From Pectobacterium carotovorum (lineage in GTDB: Bacteria > Pseudomonadota > Gammaproteobacteria > Enterobacterales > Enterobacteriaceae): DNA of 64,000 nucleotides. The notes beneath the pieces are model-generated. The model saw nothing but the letters and a program-made list of their open reading frames with translations. It was not told the origin of the DNA and did no database searches. The DNA lies in the NCBI GenBank assembly GCA_016415585.1, contig CP066552.1, forward strand, positions 372,001 to 436,000. Reading direction: 5' to 3'. A program made the translations under genes and the position numbers. Positions 1 through 8,891 of the stretch are shown in pieces. Position 1 is the first letter of the stretch; each line of letters starts with the position of its first letter.

Positions 1-35
1 CCCTGACTTCACTCATTCACAATTATCCTTTCTTT

Positions 36-1127
36 TTAAACCACACCAGCCCGCAGCATATCGTGCATATGGACAATACCGACCAAACGATCGTTTTCTG
101 CCACTAGCACTGAGGTGATGTGGCGCGACTGCATCAGGTTAAGTGCATCTACCGCCAGCGTTTGCGGGGCGACCCGTATGCCGCCCGCGGTCATCACATC
201 AGCAATGCGTGCGCTGTTCAAGTCAATATTCATGTCGAAGATGCGGCGCAAGTCACCATCGGTAAAGATGCCCTGAATTTTCATATCCGCTTCGCAGATT
301 ACCGTCATACCCAGATTTTTGCGCGTAATTTCCACCAGAGCATCACGGAGTGAAGCATCGTATGGGACATGGGGAATCTCGTCGCCCGAATGCATGATAT
401 CGCTAACGCGCAGTAAAAGTTTGCGGCCAAGTGCGCCACCGGGGTGAGAAAGGGCGAAATCTTCTGCGGTAAAGCCGCGCGCCTGTAACAAGGCCACGGC
501 CAGCGCGTCGCCCATGACCAGCGTCGCGGTGGTGCTGGTGGTGGGCGCCAGGCCGAGCGGGCAGGCTTCCTGTGGAACATGAACACACAGGTGAATATCC
601 GCTGTTTTCCCCATCGTACTTTCCGGTGCGCTGGTCATGCAGATCAGGAACACTTTCTGGCGTTTCAGAACGGGAATCAGCGACAGAATTTCATGCGATT
701 CACCAGAATTAGAAATGGCGATCACGACATCGTGCGGTGTCACCATACCGAGGTCACCGTGGCTAGCTTCGCCGGGGTGAACAAAAAAAGCAGGCGTGCC
801 GGTGCTGGCGAAAGTTGCGGCGATCTTGCAGCCGATGTGGCCAGATTTGCCCATTCCCATCACCACTACTTTACCCTGACAGTGGAATATCTTTTTACAG
901 GCGAGGGTAAAGTTGTCGTCAATGTACTGATCTAATTGTGCAAGCCCATCGCGTTCGATACTCAGTACCTGCTTGCCTGCCTGCTGGAAATCAAAATCGG
1001 CGGGTAGTTCATGAGCCTTTTGTCGCGTGTGATCGGCTTGTGGTGCGTGATCGGCTTGTGGTGCATGATCGGATAGTGCACGGTCAGACTGCTGTTTGAG
1101 ATGAGCATCTTGTTCAAACTGTGACAT
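36..1127 (-). CDS. kdsD: D-arabinose 5-phosphate isomerase KdsD
   Basis: Converts ribulose 5-phosphate to arabinose 5-phosphate, the first step of KDO synthesis for lipopolysaccharide, in the cytosol. A SIS domain follows the N-terminus, with a GMGKSG sugar-phosphate motif at residues 91-96 and ISNSGES further on; two CBS domains fill the C-terminal third. At 363 residues it is about 35 longer than the E. coli protein (328). The extra part is a polar N-terminal leader containing a DHAPQA repeat before the conserved DFDFQQAG. No in-frame ATG lies between the leader and the conserved region, so the leader is probably translated. It lies downstream of yrbG on the same strand, as in E. coli; kdsC would be expected beyond the window edge. 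Confidence 0.93.
   Translation of the reverse strand: MSQFEQDAHLKQQSDRALSDHAPQADHAPQADHTRQKAHELPADFDFQQAGKQVLSIERDGLAQLDQYIDDNFTLACKKIFHCQGKVVVMGMGKSGHIGCKIAATFASTGTPAFFVHPGEASHGDLGMVTPHDVVIAISNSGESHEILSLIPVLKRQKVFLICMTSAPESTMGKTADIHLCVHVPQEACPLGLAPTTSTTATLVMGDALAVALLQARGFTAEDFALSHPGGALGRKLLLRVSDIMHSGDEIPHVPYDASLRDALVEITRKNLGMTVICEADMKIQGIFTDGDLRRIFDMNIDLNSARIADVMTAGGIRVAPQTLAVDALNLMQSRHITSVLVAENDRLVGIVHMHDMLRAGVV
1029..1072. repeat. 18-bp in-frame tandem repeat in kdsD
   Basis: Two perfect copies of an 18-bp unit (1029-1046 and 1047-1064) are followed by a partial copy to about 1072. Each unit encodes six residues of the DHAPQA type in the N-terminal leader of KdsD. Because the unit is a multiple of three, a change in copy number would keep the frame. 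Confidence 0.85.
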
Positions 1128-1185
1128 ACCAATAGTCCTGATTATGATGAAAAACGGAATAGCTTCTTATGAAAAACAAAACTTC

Positions 1186-2151
1186 TTATGAAAAGCAAAA
1201 TAGGGTCGTCAGATAGGCGATGAATGCGCAGCATAATAATGCGCCTGCGCCTTGCCCTATACGGCGTTTTTTGCTGAGGCACAGTGCGGTTAACAGCACG
1301 CTTGCCGCCAGCATGACCCAGTAGTCGCGCTGAAAAGCCTGAGGATTTAGTGCGCCCGGCGAGAGTAGTGCGGGTACGCCCAGAACTATCGCGATATTAA
1401 AAATATTTGAGCCAATCAGGTTGCCCAGTGCAATATCATCTTCCTTCTTCAAGGTTCCGACGATGGCGGTAGCAAGCTCAGGCAGGCTGGTGCCTATCGC
1501 CAATATGGTCAGCCCGATGGTCAATTCGCTGACGTTGAAGTAGCGCGCAATGACGGTGGCGTTATCTACCACCATACGGGCGGCCATCGGTAAAATAATT
1601 ATGCCGAGAATCAGCCACAGCACGGCGACCATCTGGTTGCTGTCGTCCTGTGGGAGTTCCGCCAGCTGTTCGCGCGTTAGACTATCACCGCCTTCCCGCT
1701 GTGCCTGTTGCGCCATGCGGAGTATCAACACCAGACACAGAATGGCGGTGAAGAGCAGCATCACGCCGTCAGTGCGGCTTAGGTAGCTATCATGCAGTAA
1801 AACACCACACAATAAAGTGACGGACAACATGAGCGGCAACTCCCGGCGCAGGATGGCTGAATGTACCGTTAGCGGGCGAATGAGCGCTGCGCTGCCGAGA
1901 ATGAGTAAAATATTGGTGATATTGGAACCCAGAACATTACCGACTGCCATGTCGTTCTGATCGTTTAAGGCAGCGGTAACAGAAACAATCAGCTCTGGCA
2001 ATGAAGTGCCGAAGCCGACAATGGTGATGCCGATGACAAAGGGAGATAAGCCGAGAGAACGCGCAAGCACGGCTGCGCCATAGACAAGACGATCGGCACC
2101 GTAAACCAGTAAGAGCAAACCAACGAAAAAAAGTAGTGTTGCAAAAAGCAT
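1186..2151 (-). CDS. yrbG: Calcium/sodium antiporter YrbG (CaCA family)
   Basis: Inner-membrane cation exchanger of the K+-independent Na+/Ca2+ branch. The two alpha repeats of the family are plain: GFGTSLPELIVS with GNVLGSNITN in the N-terminal half, and AIGTSLPELATA with GNLIGSNIFN in the C-terminal half. About ten hydrophobic helices are visible. I chose the ATG at 2151 (MLFATLLFF), which gives 321 residues; the longer frame to 2184 runs toward the ERIC element and has no counterpart in E. coli. It is upstream of kdsD and divergent from mlaF. The physiological ion is not certain even in E. coli. Confidence 0.9.
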   Translation of the reverse strand: MLFATLLFFVGLLLLVYGADRLVYGAAVLARSLGLSPFVIGITIVGFGTSLPELIVSVTAALNDQNDMAVGNVLGSNITNILLILGSAALIRPLTVHSAILRRELPLMLSVTLLCGVLLHDSYLSRTDGVMLLFTAILCLVLILRMAQQAQREGGDSLTREQLAELPQDDSNQMVAVLWLILGIIILPMAARMVVDNATVIARYFNVSELTIGLTILAIGTSLPELATAIVGTLKKEDDIALGNLIGSNIFNIAIVLGVPALLSPGALNPQAFQRDYWVMLAASVLLTALCLSKKRRIGQGAGALLCCAFIAYLTTLFCFS

Positions 2152-2172
2152 GCAGCGTCCTTTAATAGGATA

Positions 2173-2371
2173 TATACCCTTCATACTTCAAGTTACATGT
2201 GCGTTGGCAATACTTGGCTTATCCCTGAGCTTCGCCTTCGCAGGCTTCCGTATGCGGCGTTCAAATAGGCTTAGCCGATTTGTCCTCACTCACCCCAGCC
2301 ATTTATTGATGCCAGCGCTTGAGTATTCGTTGTGCCGCCGCCTTCCTGCAACTCGAATTATTTAATGTATA
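2173..2371. repeat. ERIC element, long form (copy 1)
   Basis: An ERIC-type intergenic repeat of about 199 bp. The left end reads TATACCCTTCATACTTCAAG and the right end CTCGAATTATTTAATGTATA, close to the ends of the copies at 37231 and 42324. It carries a central insertion of about 70 bp resembling that in the 42324 copy. It lies between divergent yrbG and mlaF, just upstream of the yrbG start, so it may be transcribed in a leader. Confidence 0.85.
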
Positions 2372-2452
2372 ATCACTGGCTTGTTGCCGAATAAGCCAAT
2401 ATTTCTGGACGAATTTCGCGCAAAAAGCGTTTTTCTGTGATGAGTGCTAATT

Positions 2453-2480
2453 TTGACGGTGCTGGGCGAAAAAGTAAAAT
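2453..2480 (+). promoter_or_regulatory. Predicted sigma-70 promoter of mlaFEDCB
   Basis: TTGACG at 2453-2458 and TAAAAT at 2475-2480 are separated by 16 bp, close to the sigma-70 consensus. A 5' leader of about 150 nt would follow. That leader contains a perfect 7-1-7 palindrome at 2533-2547. Predicted by eye only. Confidence 0.5.
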
Positions 2481-2638
2481 CTGTCGCAATAAGTAAAACC
2501 CAGTAACGGTTTATGCCGCCATTTTGGACAAGAACTTACGGTAAGTTTTTGTAAAACTCGCACCTTGATGAAAGTCAGCCGTTAGGCTGGAGTGAAAGAC
2601 CTCTTTATGAGCGTACTGATGGGTAAGGAATGGAAATA

Positions 2639-3451
2639 ATGAACCATGAGGCAACTAATCTGGTTGAGATCCGTGGTCTTAGCTTTCGGCGCGGAGAGCG
2701 AGAGATTTTTACGGACATCACGCTGAATGTTCCTAAAGGCAAGGTCACTGCGATTATGGGACCTTCTGGTATCGGTAAAACGACGCTGCTGCGCCTGATT
2801 GGCGGGCAGCTACCGCCGGATAGTGGTGGTATCTGGTTTGATGGTGAGAATATCCCGGCGCTGTCGCGCAGCGAACTGTACAACGCGCGTAAGAAAATGA
2901 GCATGTTGTTTCAGTCCGGGGCGTTATTCACCGATTTGAACGTGTTTGATAATGTCGCCTGGCCGCTACGTGAGCATACCCGACTGCCGGAATCGTTGCT
3001 GCGTAGCATCGTCATGATGAAGCTGGAAGCGGTGGGGTTACGCGGGGCGGCTGAACTGATGCCCGCAGAGCTTTCCGGTGGCATGGCGCGGCGTGCAGCG
3101 CTGGCGAGAGCCATTGCGCTTGACCCGCAGTTGATTATGTTTGATGAGCCTTTTGTCGGGCAGGATCCGATCACGCTGGGGACGCTGGTGAAGCTCATCG
3201 ATGAGTTGAACCATGCATTGGGCGTGACCTGCATTGTGGTTTCTCACGATGTACCAGAGGTGATGAGCATCGCCGATTACGCGTATATCGTGGCCGATAA
3301 ACGTGTGGTGGCAGAAGGGACGGCAGATGAACTGAGGGCGAACAATGACCCGCAGGTTCGTCAGTTCCTGGATGGCATCGCCGACGGGCCTGTGCCTTTC
3401 CGTTTTCCTGCTGGTGACTATAAAACGTCGCTGCTAGGTTCAGGGGGTTAA
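2639..3451 (+). CDS. mlaF: Phospholipid ABC transporter ATP-binding protein MlaF
   Basis: ATPase of the MlaFEDB complex in the inner membrane, which moves phospholipids between the inner membrane and the periplasmic carrier MlaC and so keeps outer-membrane lipid asymmetry. The Walker A motif GPSGIGKT is at residues 41-48, the signature [10 protein letters not shown] is mid-protein, and Walker B is LIMFDEP. The family-typical C-terminal tail ([20 protein letters not shown]) is present. I chose the ATG at 2639 because the AAGGA at 2625-2629 abuts the alternative ATG at 2630 and is correctly spaced for 2639. First gene of the mla operon. Confidence 0.95.
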   Translation: MNHEATNLVEIRGLSFRRGEREIFTDITLNVPKGKVTAIMGPSGIGKTTLLRLIGGQLPPDSGGIWFDGENIPALSRSELYNARKKMSMLFQSGALFTDLNVFDNVAWPLREHTRLPESLLRSIVMMKLEAVGLRGAAELMPAELSGGMARRAALARAIALDPQLIMFDEPFVGQDPITLGTLVKLIDELNHALGVTCIVVSHDVPEVMSIADYAYIVADKRVVAEGTADELRANNDPQVRQFLDGIADGPVPFRFPAGDYKTSLLGSGG

Positions 3452-3458
3452 CGCAGTC

Positions 3459-4241
3459 ATGTTATTACGAACGTTGGCGTCGCTGGGGCGTCAGGGAATC
3501 TCCACCAGTGCCTCGTTTGGGCGCGCCGGACTGATGCTGTTTAATGCGCTGGTGGGTAAACCCGAATTCAGAAAACAGTGGCCGCTGTTGGTGAAACAAC
3601 TTTACAGCGTTGGCGTGCAGTCGCTGCTTATCATCATGGTTTCCGGTCTGTTCATCGGCATGGTGCTGGGGTTGCAGGGCTATCTCATCCTGACGACTTA
3701 CAGCGCCGAGGCCAGTCTAGGCATGATGGTGGCGCTGTCGCTGTTGCGTGAGCTTGGCCCGGTGGTGACGGCGCTGCTGTTCGCCGGACGTGCTGGGTCC
3801 GCGTTGACGGCGGAAATCGGCCTGATGAAGGCAACTGAGCAGCTTTCCAGTATGGAGATGATGGCGGTTGACCCGCTGCGCCGCGTTGTTGCACCGCGCT
3901 TCTGGGCGGGACTAATCAGCATGCCACTGCTGGCGGTCATTTTTGTCGCCGTGGGGATCTGGGGGGGAGCGTTAGTCGGTGTGGACTGGAAAGGTATCGA
4001 TAGCGGGTTTTTCTGGTCCGCCATGCAGGGCGCAGTTGACTGGCGTCAGGATGTCTTGAACTGCGTGATTAAAAGTATCGTATTTGCGATTACCGTGACC
4101 TGGATTGCACTGTTTAACGGCTATGACGCGATTCCGACGTCTGAGGGGATCAGCCGTGCAACGACCCGAACCGTCGTGCACTCGTCGTTAGCGGTACTGG
4201 GATTGGATTTTGTGCTGACAGCACTGATGTTTGGGAACTGA
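3459..4241 (+). CDS. mlaE: Phospholipid ABC transporter permease MlaE
   Basis: Membrane permease of the Mla phospholipid transporter; a MlaE dimer pairs with two MlaF ATPases and carries the MlaD hexamer. The 260-residue protein has about five to six hydrophobic segments and the conserved family stretch [20 protein letters not shown] followed by [11 protein letters not shown], which contacts the ATPase. It starts 7 bp after mlaF and ends 4 bp before mlaD, so the operon is tightly packed. Confidence 0.95.
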   Translation: MLLRTLASLGRQGISTSASFGRAGLMLFNALVGKPEFRKQWPLLVKQLYSVGVQSLLIIMVSGLFIGMVLGLQGYLILTTYSAEASLGMMVALSLLRELGPVVTALLFAGRAGSALTAEIGLMKATEQLSSMEMMAVDPLRRVVAPRFWAGLISMPLLAVIFVAVGIWGGALVGVDWKGIDSGFFWSAMQGAVDWRQDVLNCVIKSIVFAITVTWIALFNGYDAIPTSEGISRATTRTVVHSSLAVLGLDFVLTALMFGN

Positions 4242-4245
4242 GTCG

Positions 4246-4812
4246 ATGCAAACAAAGAAAACTGAAGTCTGGGTTGGTGTGTTTATGTTGATCACGCTAG
4301 CCGCCATCCTTTTTTTATGCTTGAAAGTGGCCGATCTCAAATCGATTGGCAGTGAGCCAACGTACCGTCTGTACGCGACGTTTGACAACATTGGCGGGTT
4401 AAAATCGCGTTCTCCGATCCGCATTGGCGGTGTGGTCATCGGTCGTGTAGCGGATATCTCTCTGGATGAAAAAACGTATCTGCCACGCGTGGAGATGGAT
4501 ATTCAGCAGCGCTACGATCGTATTCCTGATACCAGCTCTCTGGCCATTCGTACCTCCGGCTTGCTGGGCGAACAGTATCTGGCACTGAACATTGGGTTTG
4601 AAGATGAGGAAATGGGCACGGCGATTCTGAAAGACGGTGGTGTGATTCAGGACACCAAGTCTGCCATGGTGCTTGAAGATCTCATCGGTCAATTCCTATA
4701 TAAGAGCGGTAGCAATAGCGAAGATAATGCCGGTCAGTCGGGTACGGAGCTGGGTGCCAATCCTGCGGCAACGCCTGAGCACAACAACGAACCTGTTCCT
4801 TCACATCCATAA
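4246..4812 (+). CDS. mlaD: Phospholipid transport substrate-binding protein MlaD (MCE)
   Basis: Inner-membrane-anchored MCE protein whose hexameric ring in the periplasm passes lipid between MlaC and the MlaFE core. A single transmembrane segment occupies roughly residues 7-29. One MCE domain follows, with the typical DNIGGLKSRSPIRIGGVVIGRV stretch centred near residue 55. The C-terminal tail is low-complexity (Asn, Pro, Glu). The ATG at 4246 gives 188 residues, near the 183 of E. coli; the frame also opens at 4231, inside mlaE, but that start has no support. Confidence 0.94.
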   Translation: MQTKKTEVWVGVFMLITLAAILFLCLKVADLKSIGSEPTYRLYATFDNIGGLKSRSPIRIGGVVIGRVADISLDEKTYLPRVEMDIQQRYDRIPDTSSLAIRTSGLLGEQYLALNIGFEDEEMGTAILKDGGVIQDTKSAMVLEDLIGQFLYKSGSNSEDNAGQSGTELGANPAATPEHNNEPVPSHP

Positions 4813-4824
4813 GAGGATATCTGC

Positions 4825-5454
4825 ATGTTTAAACGTTTACTGATGGTGGCTTTACTGGTGGTCGCGCCATTAGCCAACGCGGCGGACCAAACGAATCCCT
4901 ATAGTCTAATGAATGAAGCGGCGGAAAAAACGTTTAACCGCTTGAAGAACGAACAACCAAAGATCAAACAAAATCCTGACTATCTGCGTACGGTCGTACG
5001 TGAAGAGCTGCTGCCGTATGTTCAGGTGAGATACGCCGGTGCGTTGGTGCTGGGGCGTTACTATAAAGACGCGACACCGGCACAGCGTGATGCCTATTTC
5101 AAAGCGTTTGAAGCCTATCTGGAACAGGCCTACGGGCAGGCTTTGGCGATGTATAACGGGCAAACCTATCAAATTGTGTCGGGACAGCCGCTGGGCAATA
5201 CTGATATCGTTTCCATTCGTGTCACTATCGTTGATAACGGTGGCCGCCCTCCGGTACGTCTGGATTTTCAATGGCGTAAGAATAGCCAAACCGGTCACTG
5301 GCAAGCGTTCGACATGATTGCCGAAGGTGTCAGTATGATCACCACTAAACAGAACGAGTGGGCGGCAGTAGTGCGCCAGAAAGGCGTTGATGGCCTGACT
5401 CAACTGCTGGAATCCTCAGCGAAGCAGACCATCACGTTGGATCAGAAAAAGTAA
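4825..5454 (+). CDS. mlaC: Periplasmic phospholipid-binding protein MlaC
   Basis: Soluble periplasmic carrier that shuttles phospholipid between the outer-membrane MlaA-porin complex and MlaD. A signal peptide with a VVAPLANAA cleavage region covers about residues 1-19. The remainder matches the MlaC/Ttg2D fold, including [20 protein letters not shown] near residues 54-73. Length is 209 residues. A good ribosome site (AGAGGATAT) precedes the start. Fourth gene of mlaFEDCB. Confidence 0.95.
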   Translation: MFKRLLMVALLVVAPLANAADQTNPYSLMNEAAEKTFNRLKNEQPKIKQNPDYLRTVVREELLPYVQVRYAGALVLGRYYKDATPAQRDAYFKAFEAYLEQAYGQALAMYNGQTYQIVSGQPLGNTDIVSIRVTIVDNGGRPPVRLDFQWRKNSQTGHWQAFDMIAEGVSMITTKQNEWAAVVRQKGVDGLTQLLESSAKQTITLDQKK

Positions 5455-5455
5455 T

Positions 5456-5758
5456 ATGGGTGTGAACATGGCGAACGCATTGAACTGGCAGGCACAGGAC
5501 TCCACGCTGGCGTTAATGGGCGATCTGGATCGTGAAACGCTGTTGCCGTTCTGGCAGCAGCGTGAATCGTTACTGGCGGGTAAAACTACGCTGGATGTGT
5601 CTGGATTAAACCGCGTTGATTCTGCTGGGTTGGCCTTGCTGATGCACGTTTATCAGCAGCCGCCTTCAGGCGGAGAGATAGCGATTGTCGGTGCCAGCGA
5701 TCGGCTAAAAACGCTCATTGCGCTCTATAACCTGAATGAAATCATTCCTGTGTCTTAA
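5456..5758 (+). CDS. mlaB: Phospholipid ABC transporter STAS protein MlaB
   Basis: Small cytoplasmic STAS-domain protein that binds MlaF and is needed for assembly and activity of the Mla transporter. The STAS signature is present as LDVSGLNRVDSAGLALLMHV, with the regulatory-type Ser in DSAGLALL. The start is uncertain: the ATG at 5456 gives 100 residues, and the ATG at 5468 (MANALNWQ) gives 96, closer to the E. coli protein. It begins one base after the mlaC stop and is the last gene of the operon. Confidence 0.9.
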   Translation: MGVNMANALNWQAQDSTLALMGDLDRETLLPFWQQRESLLAGKTTLDVSGLNRVDSAGLALLMHVYQQPPSGGEIAIVGASDRLKTLIALYNLNEIIPVS

Positions 5759-5764
5759 CCTGTC

Positions 5765-5812
5765 GCGCCGACGCCTGATTTCCCCTTCAGGCATCGGCGC
5801 ATTCTTTGTTTA
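5765..5812 (+). terminator. Terminator after mlaB
   Basis: Inverted repeat of about 13 bp per arm (GCGCCGACGCCTGA with TCAGGCATCGGCGC), followed by a T-rich stretch ending near 5812. It closes the mla operon before ibaG. Confidence 0.75.
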
Positions 5813-5881
5813 AGATAGCGCCATATTCATCTAAGATACCTCCCTGTAAATCATCTCCCCCAGACATAGAAATCGAGAGCG

Positions 5882-6136
5882 ATGGAAAATAACGAAATTA
5901 AAGACGTGCTGATGAACGCATTGGCACTGGAAGAAGCCCATGTTTCTGGTGATGGCAGCCATTTTCAGGTCATCGTAGTGGGCGGACTTTTTGCTGGAAT
6001 GAGCCGAGTAAAAAAACAGCAGGCTGTTTATGCGCCGCTGATGGAGTACATCGCGGATAACCGTATTCATGCGCTGTCGATCAAGGCTTATACGCCTGAA
6101 GAGTGGCAACGCGACCGTAAACTGAACGGCTTCTAA
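5882..6136 (+). CDS. ibaG: BolA-family iron metabolism protein IbaG
   Basis: An 84-residue BolA-like protein. BolA proteins pair with monothiol glutaredoxins to bind a [2Fe-2S] cluster; IbaG (YrbA) in E. coli is linked to iron metabolism and acid stress. The typical motif [13 protein letters not shown] and the C-terminal [15 protein letters not shown] with its conserved His are both present. It lies between mlaB and murA, as in E. coli. Confidence 0.93.
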   Translation: MENNEIKDVLMNALALEEAHVSGDGSHFQVIVVGGLFAGMSRVKKQQAVYAPLMEYIADNRIHALSIKAYTPEEWQRDRKLNGF

Positions 6137-6185
6137 GTATTATTCCCCCCCTGCGAGTGGGAATAAACGGCCGGTATCAGTGTGA

Positions 6186-7484
<1,299 letters not shown>

Positions 7485-7508
7485 GCGTTTCAGCTGAATT
7501 AAATCCGT

Positions 7509-7541
7509 CAACCGGGTGGGTTCCCACCCGGTTTCTTGTTT
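7509..7541. terminator. Terminator between murA and degS
   Basis: The stem AACCGGGTGGG / CCCACCCGGTT with a tiny loop is followed by TTCTTGTTT on the plus strand. It lies between convergent murA and degS and probably ends murA; a contribution to degS termination is inferred. Confidence 0.75.
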
Positions 7542-7580
7542 ACCTGCCGATGTGACCCTTTAGACTGATCCTACATGCTG

Positions 7581-8678
7581 TTATTGGGGGGGGAATTCCT
7601 GAATCGTCATCTGCAGTGTGATTTGCTTTTTATCACGCACAATCGCGACCGGAATGACGGTGCCGGGGCGTATTTCCGAAACCTGCTCCATGGTTTCAAT
7701 AATCGAGCGTGCAGGCTTATTGTTCACGCTCACGATGACGTCTTCGACACGAATCCCCGCTTTATCCGCCGGTCCACCTGGGTCGATAGTCTGAACAAGA
7801 ATACCGCTCAATCTATCCTGTGCGTCACGATTGTTGGTCAACGTGCTGTTTTCAATATTCTCGATCTGCACGCCGTTGACGCCAATATAGCCACGCACCA
7901 CGCGGCCATCGCGGATGAGCTTGCCCATCACCTTGGTGGCCAGCGCCACGGGAATCGCGAAGCTAATGCCTTCTGGCGTTTCACCATTGCTGCTTTTATC
8001 AAAAGAGAGGGTATTAATCCCGACCAGCTCACCGAGCGTGTTGACCAGCGCTCCACCGGAATTTCCGTGGTTAATCGATGCATCGGTTTGCAGCAAGTTC
8101 TGGCGTCCAACCTGGCTTCTTTGTTGGCCATAAGCGCTGAGGCTGACGCGTCCTGTGGCGCTGATGACGCCCTGCGTGACAGTTTGCCCCAGATTATAAG
8201 GGTTGCCGATTGCCATCACGATATCGCCGACGTGCGGTATACGGTCTGGATTCATGGGAATAACGGGCAGATTGACGCCATCAATTTGCAACACGGCCAG
8301 GTCAGTCAAGCTATCGGAACCGATCACGCGGGCTTCGTACAGCCTGCCGTCAGATAGCTCAATCTGGATTTGTTGCACGTTATTAATCACATGCTTGTTG
8401 GTTAAAATATATCCTTTTTCATTCATGATGACGCCGGATCCGAGAGGATGAATAGCGACTTCGTTGGGGTTACCCTCCTTGGCAACCCGGTTATAAACGT
8501 TCACCACAGCAGGCGCCGCATGACTGACGCCCTGATGGTAACTTATGGGTGAACCATCAGTATTTTTGTCATTGCCTTTCAGAAACGACGTGCCAGACCC
8601 GACAAAGGGCAGTACGGCCAGAATAATACCGGCGACGAGGGCACCAAAGAGCGCTGAACGTAATAACTTAGCAAGCAT
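7581..8678 (-). CDS. degS: Inner-membrane serine endoprotease DegS
   Basis: Senses misfolded outer-membrane porins through its PDZ domain and makes the first cut in the anti-sigma factor RseA, starting the sigma-E response. An N-terminal membrane anchor covers about residues 5-27. The trypsin-like domain has the triad His96 (TNKHVIN), Asp126 (SLTDLAV) and Ser207 (NHGNSGGA). One PDZ domain occupies about residues 265-360. Relative to E. coli there is a short insertion (SAYGQQRSQ) before the active serine, giving 365 residues. It lies downstream of degQ on the same strand. Confidence 0.95.
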   Translation of the reverse strand: MLAKLLRSALFGALVAGIILAVLPFVGSGTSFLKGNDKNTDGSPISYHQGVSHAAPAVVNVYNRVAKEGNPNEVAIHPLGSGVIMNEKGYILTNKHVINNVQQIQIELSDGRLYEARVIGSDSLTDLAVLQIDGVNLPVIPMNPDRIPHVGDIVMAIGNPYNLGQTVTQGVISATGRVSLSAYGQQRSQVGRQNLLQTDASINHGNSGGALVNTLGELVGINTLSFDKSSNGETPEGISFAIPVALATKVMGKLIRDGRVVRGYIGVNGVQIENIENSTLTNNRDAQDRLSGILVQTIDPGGPADKAGIRVEDVIVSVNNKPARSIIETMEQVSEIRPGTVIPVAIVRDKKQITLQMTIQEFPPQ

Positions 8679-8732
8679 GGCCGTGATTTACTGTGGAAAA
8701 GGGAGATGATGGGAGGATATCACGAGAAGTTC

Positions 8733-8766
8733 GGACACCGCATGGCTCGGTGTCCGATTTTTTATG
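8733..8766 (+). terminator. Terminator-like hairpin between degQ and degS
   Basis: The stem CGGACACC / GGTGTCCG (8 bp) is followed on the plus strand by ATTTTTTAT. Both flanking genes run on the minus strand, where the stem lacks a T-tract. It would therefore act best on a plus-strand (antisense) transcript, or as a weaker terminator for degQ. Confidence 0.5.
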
Positions 8767-8842
8767 GCGTGCCATCCTTGGCCGCCACCCTTACGGGCCG
8801 TTGCTGATACAACGTTAAAAATTTCTCCCGGAAATTTTTTAA
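8764..8842. repeat. Stand-alone REP-like module related to the ERIC insertion
   Basis: About 75 bp beginning near GGCCGCCACCCTTACGGGCC and continuing through an A/T-rich inverted repeat centred on CTCCCGG (8814-8843). The order of blocks (GGGCCGTTGCTG, AACGTT, TCTCCCGG, AAATTT) parallels the central insertion of the ERIC element at 42324 (GGGCCGCTGCTG, AGCGTT, GCTCCCGG, AGATTT). No ERIC ends flank it here. Confidence 0.55.
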
Positions 8843-8891
8843 CATTAGCGATGTTCTGGCCAGTTAAGCTGCCGAAAAAGACGGCAAGCGA

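Noticed and set aside
2150..2365. A 71-codon plus-strand frame upstream of yrbG
   Set aside because: It coincides with the ERIC element; ERIC copies often give spurious frames.
7575..8357. A 260-codon plus-strand frame opposite degS
   Set aside because: Antisense to a well-conserved protease; composition matches a shadow frame.
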